Source: Neelides folsomi (lineage: Eukaryota > Arthropoda > Collembola > Neelipleona > Neelidae). Taken from it: a stretch of 64,000 bases of DNA. Shown in pieces: positions 40,904 through 54,100 of the stretch; the stretch's first letter is position 1, and every line of letters begins with the position of its first letter. The DNA is taken from the NCBI GenBank assembly GCA_034687125.1, contig JAQGBZ010000002.1:124001-188000 (forward strand), read 5' to 3'. Made by a program: the position numbers and the translations under genes. Under the pieces are notes generated by a model. That model saw only the letters and a list, made by a program, of their open reading frames with translations. It did not search any database and was not told the origin of the DNA.

Positions 40904-43900
40904 ATTACGCACTCGTACAGATTACTCTCCTCTACAAATTACATCTTCCACTTTCACAGGTCTAAACACCCATTTCCCATCGCCTCGTTCAAACCCCTCT
41001 TTTCATCAAAATAAATAATGGAATCAGAAGGGATAAATAATTCACTTCCATCAATCTCACGTTAATAATAAATGTAGTAAAATAATTAACAATTAATTAA
41101 CAATTTTAAAATAAAAAAATAATCATGTACTATTTGTGTTGGTCTGAGTTTGTGAATTTAAAGAATTTAGTCTGAGAATTGAAATTAAGAGATCTTGGTT
41201 CGCATACTCTATGTATATATTCCTTTGCCAAATGAATGATCTCCATAAATGTCATTTGACACAAAGTTTTGTTCTCCGTCAAAGGAGTGGCAAATCCCAA
41301 TAAAACCAGAGATGCACAAATATTTGAAAAGTCGGGAAATGAAAGGCCCATGAATCATTTTTTTTACTCCTCCAATGAGGATGGTCCAAAGAAGAGAGAG
41401 AAATGAAGAGGGTTTTTTTCCTTTGGAAGTTCTCCAATTGGAACATGTGGATTGAAATTCCCAATAATAAATGGATGTTTACTATGTGTCTCATATGTAT
41501 TAACTACATAGACTGGGACTCAGAAAAGGGAAACTTCCCATTGTGAGATCTAAATAAGGAAATGCAAGTTTTATTAATATCCAAATATCCCTCAAATTGC
41601 CCAAAGGAATAAATCTCAACATTTTTAATAAATAGTGGTTATTTACTATTAATATAAGAATAATAGTCATTTCTTACAATCTTTGTTCAATGTCTTTTGG
41701 GAATTGATCTTATCAACATATCAATTTTCCGGTTGGGAATACAAAACTAACCATAAGTACAAATATTAACGTTGTTTTGCTACTAATGTACATACAAATA
41801 CTTTTACTACAACAACTATACTATAAGATGTAAGTCTTACATTGTAAGATGTAAGTAATATTAGAGATTGAATTCAAGACATGTGTTGTGTTGTTGATCT
41901 TAGGGACAATGGAAGCCCGTGGGCATTTTTAATTGAAAAGACTGTCAATCGTGATGAACAAGGCCTTCGATCTGTTTGGTTGGCTTTGACCTTTTGGTCC
42001 AAAACCCATTTGCGGCTTCTCTGATTCGCAATTCCTCCGAGAAGAAATCCTTGTGCGGACCAAATAAAAAGAACATTGTTAGTGTATATGGAAGATGGAA
42101 TTGAATTTCCATTTAAATCCATTTCCTTCCCGTCACCTACATTTGATGAGAAATTGGGGAAGATGTTTTAAATAAATATTTCCAGGCCTCGGAAAGTTTT
42201 GAAAGGTTTCTCGATGAGGGAATTTGAGGAGAAATTAAATTAGGGAAAAACTAAGTGAATAATTTGAGACCTTGGCACGCTTCGAGGCTTCTCCCTCACT
42301 TAAAGTTAAGTCAGTTAAATTGAATATTATAATAAATAAAAGTTCCCAACTGCAGCAACTGATTTCCTCCAACCCAAATTCGGGGCATTAACTATTAACG
42401 AGTTTGAGTTGATAGTTTTTACAACTCCGAGTCCTCATTATTTCCAAATGATTCATTTCATTAAAACTTGAGGGAATTCGGGGAAGTTGTCATTTTCTCC
42501 CACCTTGAAAGCTCTCTCGATAATTCCCATTCCAATCATTTTTCCTTTCATCCAAAAAGGAGGAGAAGTTCAATCTTTCTCGAGGACACGAAATGATTCA
42601 ATCCCTTAACGAAAAACCTGTCAAACACAAACTTTCAAATTTATCCTTAATATGGAACTTTCTCACCCTGCCCCTTTCTTCACAAATATTCAAATGCATG
42701 GGGGTTAATGGGGAGTTTGTCTGGCGTTAACATTGGATTGAGTGTTGGAATTAAGTAATGGAATAAACCTATTTAAATGCGATATTTAGTGATGTGAAGA
42801 TAAAATGAGTGAATGTGTAATGAACCATCCTTGGGTATAAAATTGAGAGGAAGCTTGATATTATAGCTCGTGTGTGTGGTCGTATATGTGGTGAATGGAT
42901 GGGAATATGTATCAGTCATATGGCACAGTAACAAATATCACATATATATTTATATAAGCCTCGTTTCCTTCTGTTTGCCCTACTCATTTCAATGGTAATT
43001 CCCCCTCACGGCGTTATTTACTATGTAACCAGGGCAGGGACTTTTCAACATCCCCGATTTAAATGCGCACCTCATTCAATCCACGACTCATCATTAAGAT
43101 TGGATTTAAAGTGAAATCAACAATTTTCACACGGCTCAATGCGGCTCAAACTCAATCCAATTGGACCATTTTAATTATCTTAATTGAGCGGCTCATTGAA
43201 AGCTCACTCACTCAGAGTTTGTTTGAAATTAAGATCGAAATGTGTTTATTAAGCTTTATTTGAGGGTCCGCCATTGAAAATTGAGCCATGAAAATATGTC
43301 TGGGAGACGATAGGAAAATTGTGGATTTGAAGGACTCAAATGTTCATTTCCCGACCATATTTATTTATTTGCATTCCTCAGAATTGCAAGAGTTGGCAAT
43401 AATTTATTACTTTTGGCTTCTCCCTCAAACTTATTCTATTACTGGGTTTGACTGGATGTGAGATGAAATAGATTTGTAAGATGAAAGAAAAAGAATCTCC
43501 TGTTTATTCCTACAATTAAAGAACTGCATTATTAATTGAGAAAATTACCTGAATCAATCCTGTGTTACTATTTCATACAAGCTGAATAAAATGACCTTCT
43601 TAATAAAGGGAGTGGGGAGTCGTACAGGTGTTTAATAATAGGAGGTGAGGTGTCAAGTGTTATGACGACTCCACTAACTTTTAAATGGATGAAAAACGAA
43701 GGTAATTGTAACAAACATTTAAAATGAACCATTTGCCATTAAAGCGGTTCTGTGCGTTGAGATGCGGGCCTCACCTCTATGAATTGCAAAATTGAGGGAG
43801 GTGAAATTTGTTGTGCTTTGCGAACATAATGAACCAAGTGGCCTTGTGAGAAGAACAAATGCCTATGTTATGATAAGCGAACGGCAAGGTGAGCCATTGA

Positions 43901-46900
43901 ATTTTATTCATTCCAGTCTTGGTCACCTTCTTCATGCCTTGGAATGTGAAGGAATTTCGAACATCATCTTTATTACATTTAAATAAGAAAAACCATTCAA
44001 ATTTGACATTCACTCAAAATAATCAAATAAAACCAAAAACGAATTTCATTTCATTTAATATGTAATTAACGTCTAAATTCAAACATAAATTAACATTTAC
44101 ATTAAATATATAGCTATATACTTATATATTTACATGTATATAATCCGTTGTAATGCCCGTCCTGACTATATACCAATATATACTTATAAATATTTATATC
44201 GGTCCATTAAAATATAAAGGAGTTTTTATGACTGCTGACATTTGTTTGAATTTATATATTTTGTTCAAGTAGGTATTTTATGTAAATTCCTGAGTAATTG
44301 AATATATCCAAATGAACGTAAATGCAATGAGCAATTACGCATTTGAGTGTGAATAAGCTACATCGTTGGCCTCAGATAAAAATTGTATGCACTAACAAGA
44401 TTTGGAGTGTAGTTGAAGGAATAAAGGCCATCGTGGGTTTGACGGACAAGACTTTGGTTTCAAGGACCCTTATTCTTTATCATTACCACGTAAAGGATAC
44501 TTGGGCTGTGCCACTACATATTATTTATTAATTCATCTATCCCCATCATAATATTGAAATTATATTAAACTATATATTATAAACACATACATGTATGGTA
44601 TATCTACAATGTATAGTATGAAAATAGTTAATGTATGTATTTAATGTTAGTTGGCTCATCTAACTTGGAGGCGTTGGAGGTAAACAACGTCTCATTAATC
44701 CTCATTATTCGATAATAAATACGTCAAATTGGTTGGAATTAAAGGTCGGAAATTGTTTTATTAATAGGGGTCTTTTAAGGTCTTTTTATCCAGCAATTCC
44801 CATAATTGAAATTAACATGTCTGGATTATACAAAATTTGTATGTTAAATAACAAATGTTAATGACATTCCCTTTCAATGTTCATTAAACATAATTATAAT
44901 AAATGTGTTTTATTCCTTTAGTTTAATTTCTTTCTTTCATGTGGTTACTTGGTATTAAGGATTTAATATTTATAATCAAATTACCTTATTTAGATAAGAC
45001 TTCCTTTTAGACCTTCAAATGTCTGGAAATCTGGAAATGATTAAATGAGAAATTAGCTTAAGAATCATTTTAAATGTTTTATAAACAAAGTGCGAAGCTA
45101 AGCATGGGTTCAATAAGTGACCAATTGGAAGTTGAATGTAAGAGGTCAAGAATCGAACCTTGAGGACTCGGTCAGTGTTATGAATGTTATAATCCAGCCA
45201 TCGGGAATTAAGGAGAATTCTTTTATTTTTATCAATTGATTTTCGCAGGGGCAGGGGCAGGGATTTTTTCCCAAATGCCGTCCTGAAGATATAATATTTA
45301 TGTATACATATGCATGTATGTATTCTCCATGTTTTGATGACATCAATATTTGATATCGGAATAATGTGGGTGACCTATTTTTCTCATAAAACGACTTTGG
45401 GAATTTGATGGCGAAGCAAAGATAAAGAATTGCCCTCCTCAACAGTCTTCTTAAAATTAAAACCCAGACAGCCACCAAATGACTTTAAAAACCTCGTTTA
45501 CATTTTTCTAATAAAATTATTCTCCCACTGATGCAAATCCAATCAAAGATTCACCAAAGGACAAATTTCTAGCCTCGTGAATCTAAACGTCTATTTGATA
45601 ACTTAATTGCATTAGTATTATAGCAAACGACATAAGTATGTATGTATGGTATATCCTTATTCCTTGTAAGCCTTTCTTCAAAAATTATGAATTTAATTAA
45701 TTATAATTAATAACAGTATTAAATATTCTCTCATAAAATATAATTCATAAATAGTTTTTTTAACATGAGAAGGTTTTTTTTCCAAGTTATAATTCGGGTA
45801 ATTAAGGTTTGAAAACGTGTAAAGAAGGAGAGTTGGCAGCCGTTGGGAACATTTTTCATCGAATCTGGAGCAACTTTGATCGTCCCATTGACAATCGAGG
45901 GTCGTAAAAGAAATGAAAAAGAATAAATCAAGCCATTTTACACCTTCCGACTTTTTCACACTTTCGAGTCATCTTTGTTGAAAGATTCACAAGAAATTGG
46001 CAAGAGGGAAATAAAATATTTTTCCATCATTTGGTCATTCCAATCTTTGTCATATATTTATAATAAGCAATTAAGACATGTGAAGATTACATTTGAAAAT
46101 GACCTTTGTTGTAAATTTACCAGTTGAAGTGTTTTTATTTTGTTTCAAAGCCCATGGAGATATTTCTTATTGATAGGAGGAAAAGTTAATAAATGAATAG
46201 TTAGGAATAATACAACTTCGCACATGGTCCTTGTAACCACTCCGCAATGGACAAACAAAATTGAAGGCTAATTGTATTGGTGGTATAAAGGTAGGGGTCA
46301 AGAGAATCAGTGAGTTACTTTTCACTCCGACCGAAGGTCAACTCCCCATTTTTTATAACCAATTTCCTTCTATAATGGGAATATTTTCCTCTAGATATAG
46401 GTATATCCCTTATGTCTAGAAGGAATATTACCGCATAACAAAAGTCTCAATGAAAATTCTCATTAAAATGACGAAGCAAGGCTATGCGTTTACATAAGGG
46501 TTGAAGTCAAGAAATAAGTAATTTTTAACAAACCTATATACCTAGGTATATGATATGTGTATCTTATATGATTTCTTATGTGCTCAGTTTTGAATTTCAA
46601 AACTACAGGGATCTGATTAGAAATTCAAACCTTTTTACAAATCCTTGTCCTTTGATGATAAAAGAAATGATTTTTAATTGCAAATTCTCATCCAAGTACA
46701 ATTGCATAAACATCAGGATCCTCAAATTAAATATTCATGTGAAGCTTCGTAATTCAATTCATAGAAAATGACCTCAACGAGTTGTTAAGTACATTTAATT
46801 AATATTTTTAAGTTAATTTCATTCATAAGCCCATGTTTAAAATTATTTACAAATGGGGTTTAAAGTTTAAATATCCTTCCTAAGCTCATTATTTATTGCA

Positions 46901-49900
46901 GTTAAGTTATTGCTGAAAATTGTCAGAATCGTCAAGATTTGTTTAAAGTGATGACTCAAATGAGTAATTTAATGGGTTTGAAAAAATAAATTTTAGCATG
47001 AATATTTTTATAAAATATTGGCAGTTACCTTTTAAAACAATTTTTTACCAATACGCTAATGCAACTTATGTTTGTATTTTTGTATGTATTTAATGTCTAG
47101 GTACCTATAATTGTATTTATAACATAAATGTCTTTTTTGGAGGGAAGTTCGTAAACCCAAACGTGTATTTATTTTATAGGTTATGAGTTGGCAAAGAGGA
47201 ACGGCCGTTTGGAAAAAAAATGAGAAAAAAGACAAATGTTGAGAGTGATTTAAGACGTTCGTATAATTTCTCGGAGGATCTTCAATCTTAAAGACGAAGA
47301 TTTGAGGAAAAGTTGAAACTTTCCGGTCCTTAACTTTCCTTTACAATCTCATGGACCATCATTAAATTTTTAAAACCTATGAAATTTGAAGTGAACCTTT
47401 TAACATTCTTTAAACCCTTTTCAACCAATTTTATGATGGAATTGAAAGGAAGAAACAAAATATCCCAAACTCTATTTCTAAACCTCAACATCATTATTTT
47501 GAAACAAATAAAAATAAATTGAACAAATTACATAAATGTAATACAATCTATAATAATAAGTATACATAGAGCTTTTATACAGCACAACAATATAACTGTA
47601 CTTATAAAAGTATACAGAATTATACAGAGATATTGCAAATTTTAAAAATATTTATATTCAATACCATACATAATAATAAAAGTTTATTTTTATATTTTTA
47701 TATATTTATGATATATACATATTCCCTGTACTCCAGAGTCTATTATTCTCCTATTTCCAGTCTATGGTATAAAAGTTAAATATATCAAATCTATGGTTGG
47801 TATAAATAATCATTGAATTAAATTTTCGCCCTCCCCACACCATTATTTTATTCACCTATTACATATGTATGTATCTCTTGTGCAAATAAAGTAAGGTCAA
47901 AAAATTGATAATGACATTAAATAAAGTTTAAAATTGACCGAAACGGAGATTCCATTTAGAGATATTCATTTTTATAATATTTATCATTATATGATACTAC
48001 TTTTACATTTAAAATAAACTTCACCTTCAAATCTACCATTGTTAAATAATTATTTTAAAATTGAAATGTGGCCATGTAAAGATATAACAACCATCATGTG
48101 GTGATCAAATTGTAATCTGAATACATAAAGTCATCCAAGCAAATAATTAGACTGATTATAATACATAGTTAAGCATAACAATATAATATTTCAAATTTAT
48201 TATTTAATATTTGTATAAATTCTACAATTCTCATTCCATATCTTTTAAAGTTGGTAGTCAAACATCAAAGGGTTGGAAAACGATTTTATAGTTCAATGGA
48301 AATATATTTAATATTTATTCAAATATCCAAGTTATACTACATAGATATCTCTACATATGAAAGTAATATCGAATATGTAAATAGTTTAATAATTGACCAA
48401 ATTGACATTAGCTGATCCGATAGTGGGAATTATAAAAATATGATTTGCAAATGTCCTTTGCAAACACTTTAACCCAGGTGTAAGTTGAGGTCAACCAGCC
48501 GAGGGGAATTGACAATATTTACCAAATATAAAATCATATGAATTATTACTTTTTCCCTTCCTTCACTGATGAATTTAAACAATTTCAAAGGTCTCTCAAT
48601 TATTATAACCACATGTAAATAAACGGAATAAAGAGATAAAAACACATGTGCCACATTAGTCGTTATTATTAAATCATTAAAAGTTAAATTGGACTCGTTG
48701 ATTGTTCCTTATCGATTCTGAAGATTAGCGTAAAAAGGAATTGTTTTGAACGGGAAACACCTTACATTAATACTGTATTAGTAGGATGGTTTCACACATT
48801 ACATAATTACTTTAAAAATTCGATTAAATACTCAAAATACTATAAATGTTATATAAGGTTATATTGGCTCAGATTCCCAAATCTTATAATTATAATACCA
48901 TAATGGTATATATTATATTACATATACAGTATGTAAAATAATAATCACCCACTTTAACTTTATAAATTAATATCAATTTAATAGTAAAGATAGTAAATGA
49001 ATGATATAAAGACGAATTTCCTCCAATGTAAAGTGCATGTATTATAGTAATTTAGATAAATTAACTCCTTTATTGATAAAGAGCGCTTCAATTTTTTATT
49101 ATCAATTCCCTATGGACGTTTGTGAAAATAAGTAATAATGTAAACAGATATTATATAATATCAAAACCACCCTCAAAATCGCGTTTAATCATTTCCTTAT
49201 CAAAGCTGACATTTACACCTTTACGCCGTTAGCCATTTGATTGCTCCATGGATAGTACAACATATGTACATGTTACATATGTTATTATGTACTTACTACA
49301 CAAGGTATAGGTATTTGTATAGGTAATATGTTCCAATGCATTTGTAGTATAAAATCGTAAAAGGAGTATTTTGAAGTAATGAGGCAAAGTTCTATTTACA
49401 CAGTTATTAATTCCATCGGTCATCGTTTCACCTTTATTGTGACCAAATGGTCATATTGACTCATTTCCATATTGTTATGTATTTCCTCCATTTTGGAAAG
49501 GAATCTTTTCCCAAGTCAGCTCTAACTAAAGGTAAGAGTCAACAATGGATTTGATTGTTGGGCTTAAAGAGAGAATTTGAAATCTGGTGAGAAGATAAGG
49601 TCTTTTGATGGTGATCTCTTCCCTTGTGAACAATGTTGTTGGCGTCACGGGGCGCGGTTGGAGTCAGCTACCCTGCATTCAATGGGAGTTTATATAACTT
49701 CAAGTAACACTCTCTCTTTCTGTTTGTTGATACTCGAGAACATTCACCTGAAAAGATTACGCTTTGTATATCTCCCCCATTTCTCACTTCTCGCTAAAAT
49801 TCAATTCCCAAGAGTCATTACCTGCTTTCTGCAAACTCCGACCATTCTCAATCATTTATATACAACCTCCTATATAATACACACCATACTTATTAAGGTA

Positions 49901-51037
49901 TATTAAGGTATATGCCAAAGAAGATTTTTTTTAAATCTGACATGATTAAGCCGTTTATAATCTAACAATCTAGTCTTGTTAAATGTACCAATTTAATAGT
50001 ATTAATTATAATAAATGTAACCATAAGAGTAGAAATTTTTTAAAATAAGAGTGATATGTACATATACCTATACTATTTTATACATACATATATAGTAGTA
50101 TATTAACCTAATTAATTCAGAATAAACTCAATGATAAAGATTGGCAAATTAAAATTTCTATAAAATAATATGTTAAAATTATTAATATGAGACAAATACT
50201 AGTAATAAAATATATAATGGTAGTATATATTATTTTATTACTTGTAGAGTATATACTATAGTAAATATCTAGTTACATTATTTTCCAATCCTAGGTTAAT
50301 TTGCAATTTGCAATTCCCATTTTATATATTATTTTACAATTTTAGAATGAGGAAACTAATGATGGTTTTAATCATTTTTAGATTTATGACTAAATATGAG
50401 AATTTGATGAAAGTGTTTAAAAGAAGGCGGGTAAAAATGTTTCCAATGATGTCTCATGGGACATTGTTCGTCTGAGTTTATTGAGTGGCCATGGTTCCAT
50501 GAGTTTGAGCATAGCATGGGTCGTGGAGCGGGTTCAGTGTACTAGAAGCATAACAGAGAGTTGAACAACTCCTCATGATCAGTGACGGTGAGTGGCACGG
50601 CTCGCACATATGGGATTCGCTTTACTACTCCCATCCTTACGCACCATAGGAATTCTTTGGTAAAGGTAATACATAATGGGATATATCAAAATTACTGATA
50701 TAGTAGTTAACTATGTACAACCACAAGGTCCGCAAATACTTAATATTAATTAGTTAAAAGGATTCCCCATAAAAGGAATTACAATTGAATAATCCAAATA
50801 GTATAATTCATGTATTGACTAATGTATTAACTAATGCATACATACAATTTTATAAAGAGTCAATAAAATTCATTAGATGAGCTCATTAAAACAATGACTT
50901 TAATACGCGTTTATGATCAGTTGAGCATTAATAAATTAACATTTGATGTCCTAAGTATACTATACTTTGTATAAGAAACAATTTTAATTATTAGTATATT
51001 AATTAATTAAAAATACTATGTGTATCCATATATAGTA
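40904..51037. other. gene-free stretch
   Basis: I see no supported exon. The stretch is AT-rich with balanced islands near 42.0-43.3, 45.1-45.5 and 49.5-49.8 kb. The longest open frames (about 110 codons at 45146-45478 minus and 49577-49906 plus) lack domain similarity and splice-site context. Short AT palindromes occur (for example around 46380-46431, where a CCTCTAGATATAGG-like arm faces its near-complement). Confidence 0.45.
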
Positions 51038-51113
51038 CAGGGTGAGTCAAAAGTTAGGTTCCTTTTTATGTGATTGTCTATTTAAAAAAGAAAGCAACTT
51101 TTGACGCACCCTG
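51038..51113. mobile_element. 76-bp mariner-type MITE (CAGGGTGMGTCAAAAGTT ends)
   Basis: The left terminus CAGGGTGAGTCAAAAGTT and the right terminus (minus strand CAGGGTGCGTCAAAAGTT) differ at one of 18 bases, and both are bounded by TA. The inner parts (AGGTTCCTTTTT against GCTTTCTTTTTT) also pair. CAGGGTG...GTCAAAAGT ends with a TA target are a hallmark of mariner-type elements. This copy keeps only the ends and could not encode a transposase. Confidence 0.85.
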
Positions 51114-54100
51114 TATATAGTATTTATGTATAGTATATACTCTACTCTTAATGTACATATATTTCTAAATTGAAGATGGTGATTTTAGTTAATTTATTAT
51201 TAGGAATTTGTGGTAAATTAAATTTTTAATGATATTTTATATGAAAACTACATGTTGAGTTTTTCTCTAGAAAGCATGAATGAAATTGATATAAAGTTTA
51301 TAGAACCTCGGGTCAATACTCCGGTTCCATCAAAACTCCCCGATTCTTCAGTCCCTCTTCTGTCAATATCTAATGGCGAGGAGTTTGAACCTCGAGACTC
51401 CTCGTCAATCAATACACAAATTCCATTTTGACGACCTTATACAACTTTAAACCTCCATTCCACTTTTACGACAGAAAACAATGAGTTTGAGGGCTCGAAA
51501 ATCATTCCCACATGTTACATCAAATATTCATCGAATGATTTATTTTTCAACATTTATTTTATTCCATCATTACTCAAACGAACATGATGGTCTTTCTAAA
51601 TATTATAAGATTGTCATTCAGAGCTAAAGTTCTACAATATTTAAAATGAACATTTTTTAGCTTTTAAATAAAGATGGATTAAAAGGGATTTAAATTGTTA
51701 TTTAGCATTGAAAAATCCACAATTTGTCTTCTTGGTGTGTTAAATTAAAAGTTTGGTTTCTTTGATTCAAAACCTCGTTTGAGCACGCGAGGAGTTGAAT
51801 GAGAAATGAAGGAAGATTGTTGTTTAATGCATGGCATTTGGCCATTTGTGAAAATAAAATTCCAATTGGTTGGGAACCAATTCATATGCATTCCATTCAT
51901 TTCCTTTTACTTACATTTACATTTAAGTTGATAAAACTCATATATGAGAGAAAATGGCATTAGCAAATCCAGTCGAATTCTCTTATAGAGACCAAATGGG
52001 TGAATTGACGCTGATGAGACGCTTCAAATTGTGCCCCTAAGTAACTGTTGGATAATTGGAAATTGGAAAGAAGGAACTTCCGAGCCACGACGACGTGTCA
52101 AAGCTCCTTTGGAGTCCAATAATCCCTCAGTCAACCAATTCCAATTTCAATCATCCTTAAAATAGACCAACCGACACTCGCCCAATTCCCCATCAGTTCA
52201 CACTCAAAAGTTTCACTTTCAGATCTCATCGCCCCCTTCAATATTTCAACAAGGGGTTTTCTCCCGTTTTCATGCAACGAATACTCAAAAACCAATTAAA
52301 TTCACTCGTACAATCCAATAATCAAAATTTGCACACCTACTAATAATTCTCTATAAAACATTACTAATTTAATTTTATTTAATTGCTAAATCATTCTTTC
52401 TTTCCCACATTTAACCATAATTTTGTAAAATGGCAAATTTGAAGATCTCTTAATTGCAAAATTGGTCAAATGATGTGTAAAATGATATATATTAAAAATG
52501 GTAATTATTACACAATCAATCTCTTTTCATCATGGAGATTATTGGGGAGGAAAATGAAAGTTTGTGATTTTGAGCGAGACGGATCTTGTGGAATATTTCT
52601 TATTTCTAGAAAGTGGGAGTCATTGAGGAGATTGGGGCACAATTGGCGATTGGTCTCCCAACTATGTATTTACTTGTATGGAGGTTTGAGTGGTTGTAAA
52701 AAAGGTCTGTAAGTTATGTACGCCGTCGAACTGCATTTCGCTTCCTTTCCTATGAATGAACGTGGAAGTTCAATGGCCCCTCGGCCGAACTTGCTTTTCC
52801 TCACTTTTCCCCAAGGAGGACCAAACTCCCATCTGTTCCTCATCACACCCAAATCCGACTCATTATTGGCACGGAGTGAACTCAAACCCGGGAATCCGAT
52901 TTACCCACAAAACCCATATGTTAAAATACTCACTACCTCATATGCATAAATATGTGTAATGCCAATACTAAGAAAGGATAGGTTTATGTATACACTTAAA
53001 TATATTAAAATAAGTAAATCTCAATGTGATGAATTCCTTATATAAAAGTCCTTATAACATTTGTAAATGGACAAATGATTTTCCATAAATGTTCTTACGC
53101 ACATTGTGAATATAATAAATATGTATAAATATTATATTGGCATATTAAACCAACATATTGAAATGAATATGGTTAGTATTAGAGTGAATGAATCAATGTT
53201 CCATTCAACTTGCGGTCGGGGTTAAGCAAAGTCCAATCATTTGTTCGGGAGAGGAAGACCGGGATATAAAACATGTATAGGTTTGAGTACACCATGGTGC
53301 ATATGTTGATTATAGGTGCTTTCACCGGCGGTTCCAGAGGCCATTGCTTTCTACGCACCCAAACCAACAAACTCCCTTTCACTTTCAATCACTTTACTCC
53401 TCATTCACATTTAAACCCGACAGTTGTGCAAACAATGTAAAAACTACTTAAACTTACTTACCCTTCCTTTTCAAAAACCATTATTGTCAAAAATCATTGT
53501 TCGGTAAATGGAAAATGATGGAATTCCCAATTAAAAGGAACTTATGAAATGAATAAATGAAATTTCTAATAATAAATACAATTATTAAAAAATCGCCAAA
53601 TTTCTAATTTTGTCGAAGAAATTAGAGATATTAAAAATTGAAAAAAGTTTATTGGTAATTTTGTATTTTTCAGTTAATATATTTATGGTGAGGGTTTTTG
53701 GTCGATTGATGAAAAAGGTGAATTTCATTTAAGGGAGCAGAGGGGAAATTGTTTAATAAATTTTCTATCGCCTCTTTTTTGTGTTTTGTATGAGAATGTA
53801 AATTTGGCATTGGGTTCCCAAATCTCCGATTTGGATCTTTGAGTCTCAACGTGTTTCCTTGCCTCGTGGAGGATTTGTGGGACTTCGGGGTAAAAGGAGG
53901 ACAACTGTTGCTCTCCGCCTCCTCAACCTCCGATTGATCTCAATGGGGATCCTCGGCTCTCTCATTCCAGCCCACAACTTCTTAACCAAATCATGGGCAA
54001 AGTCGACCGTCCACAGACGAACAGAGAGGGAATTAAATGACAATTGGGAAATTGCAATTACTCCTGACATTGCCAATGTGGGAGAATATGTGCGTGCGGG

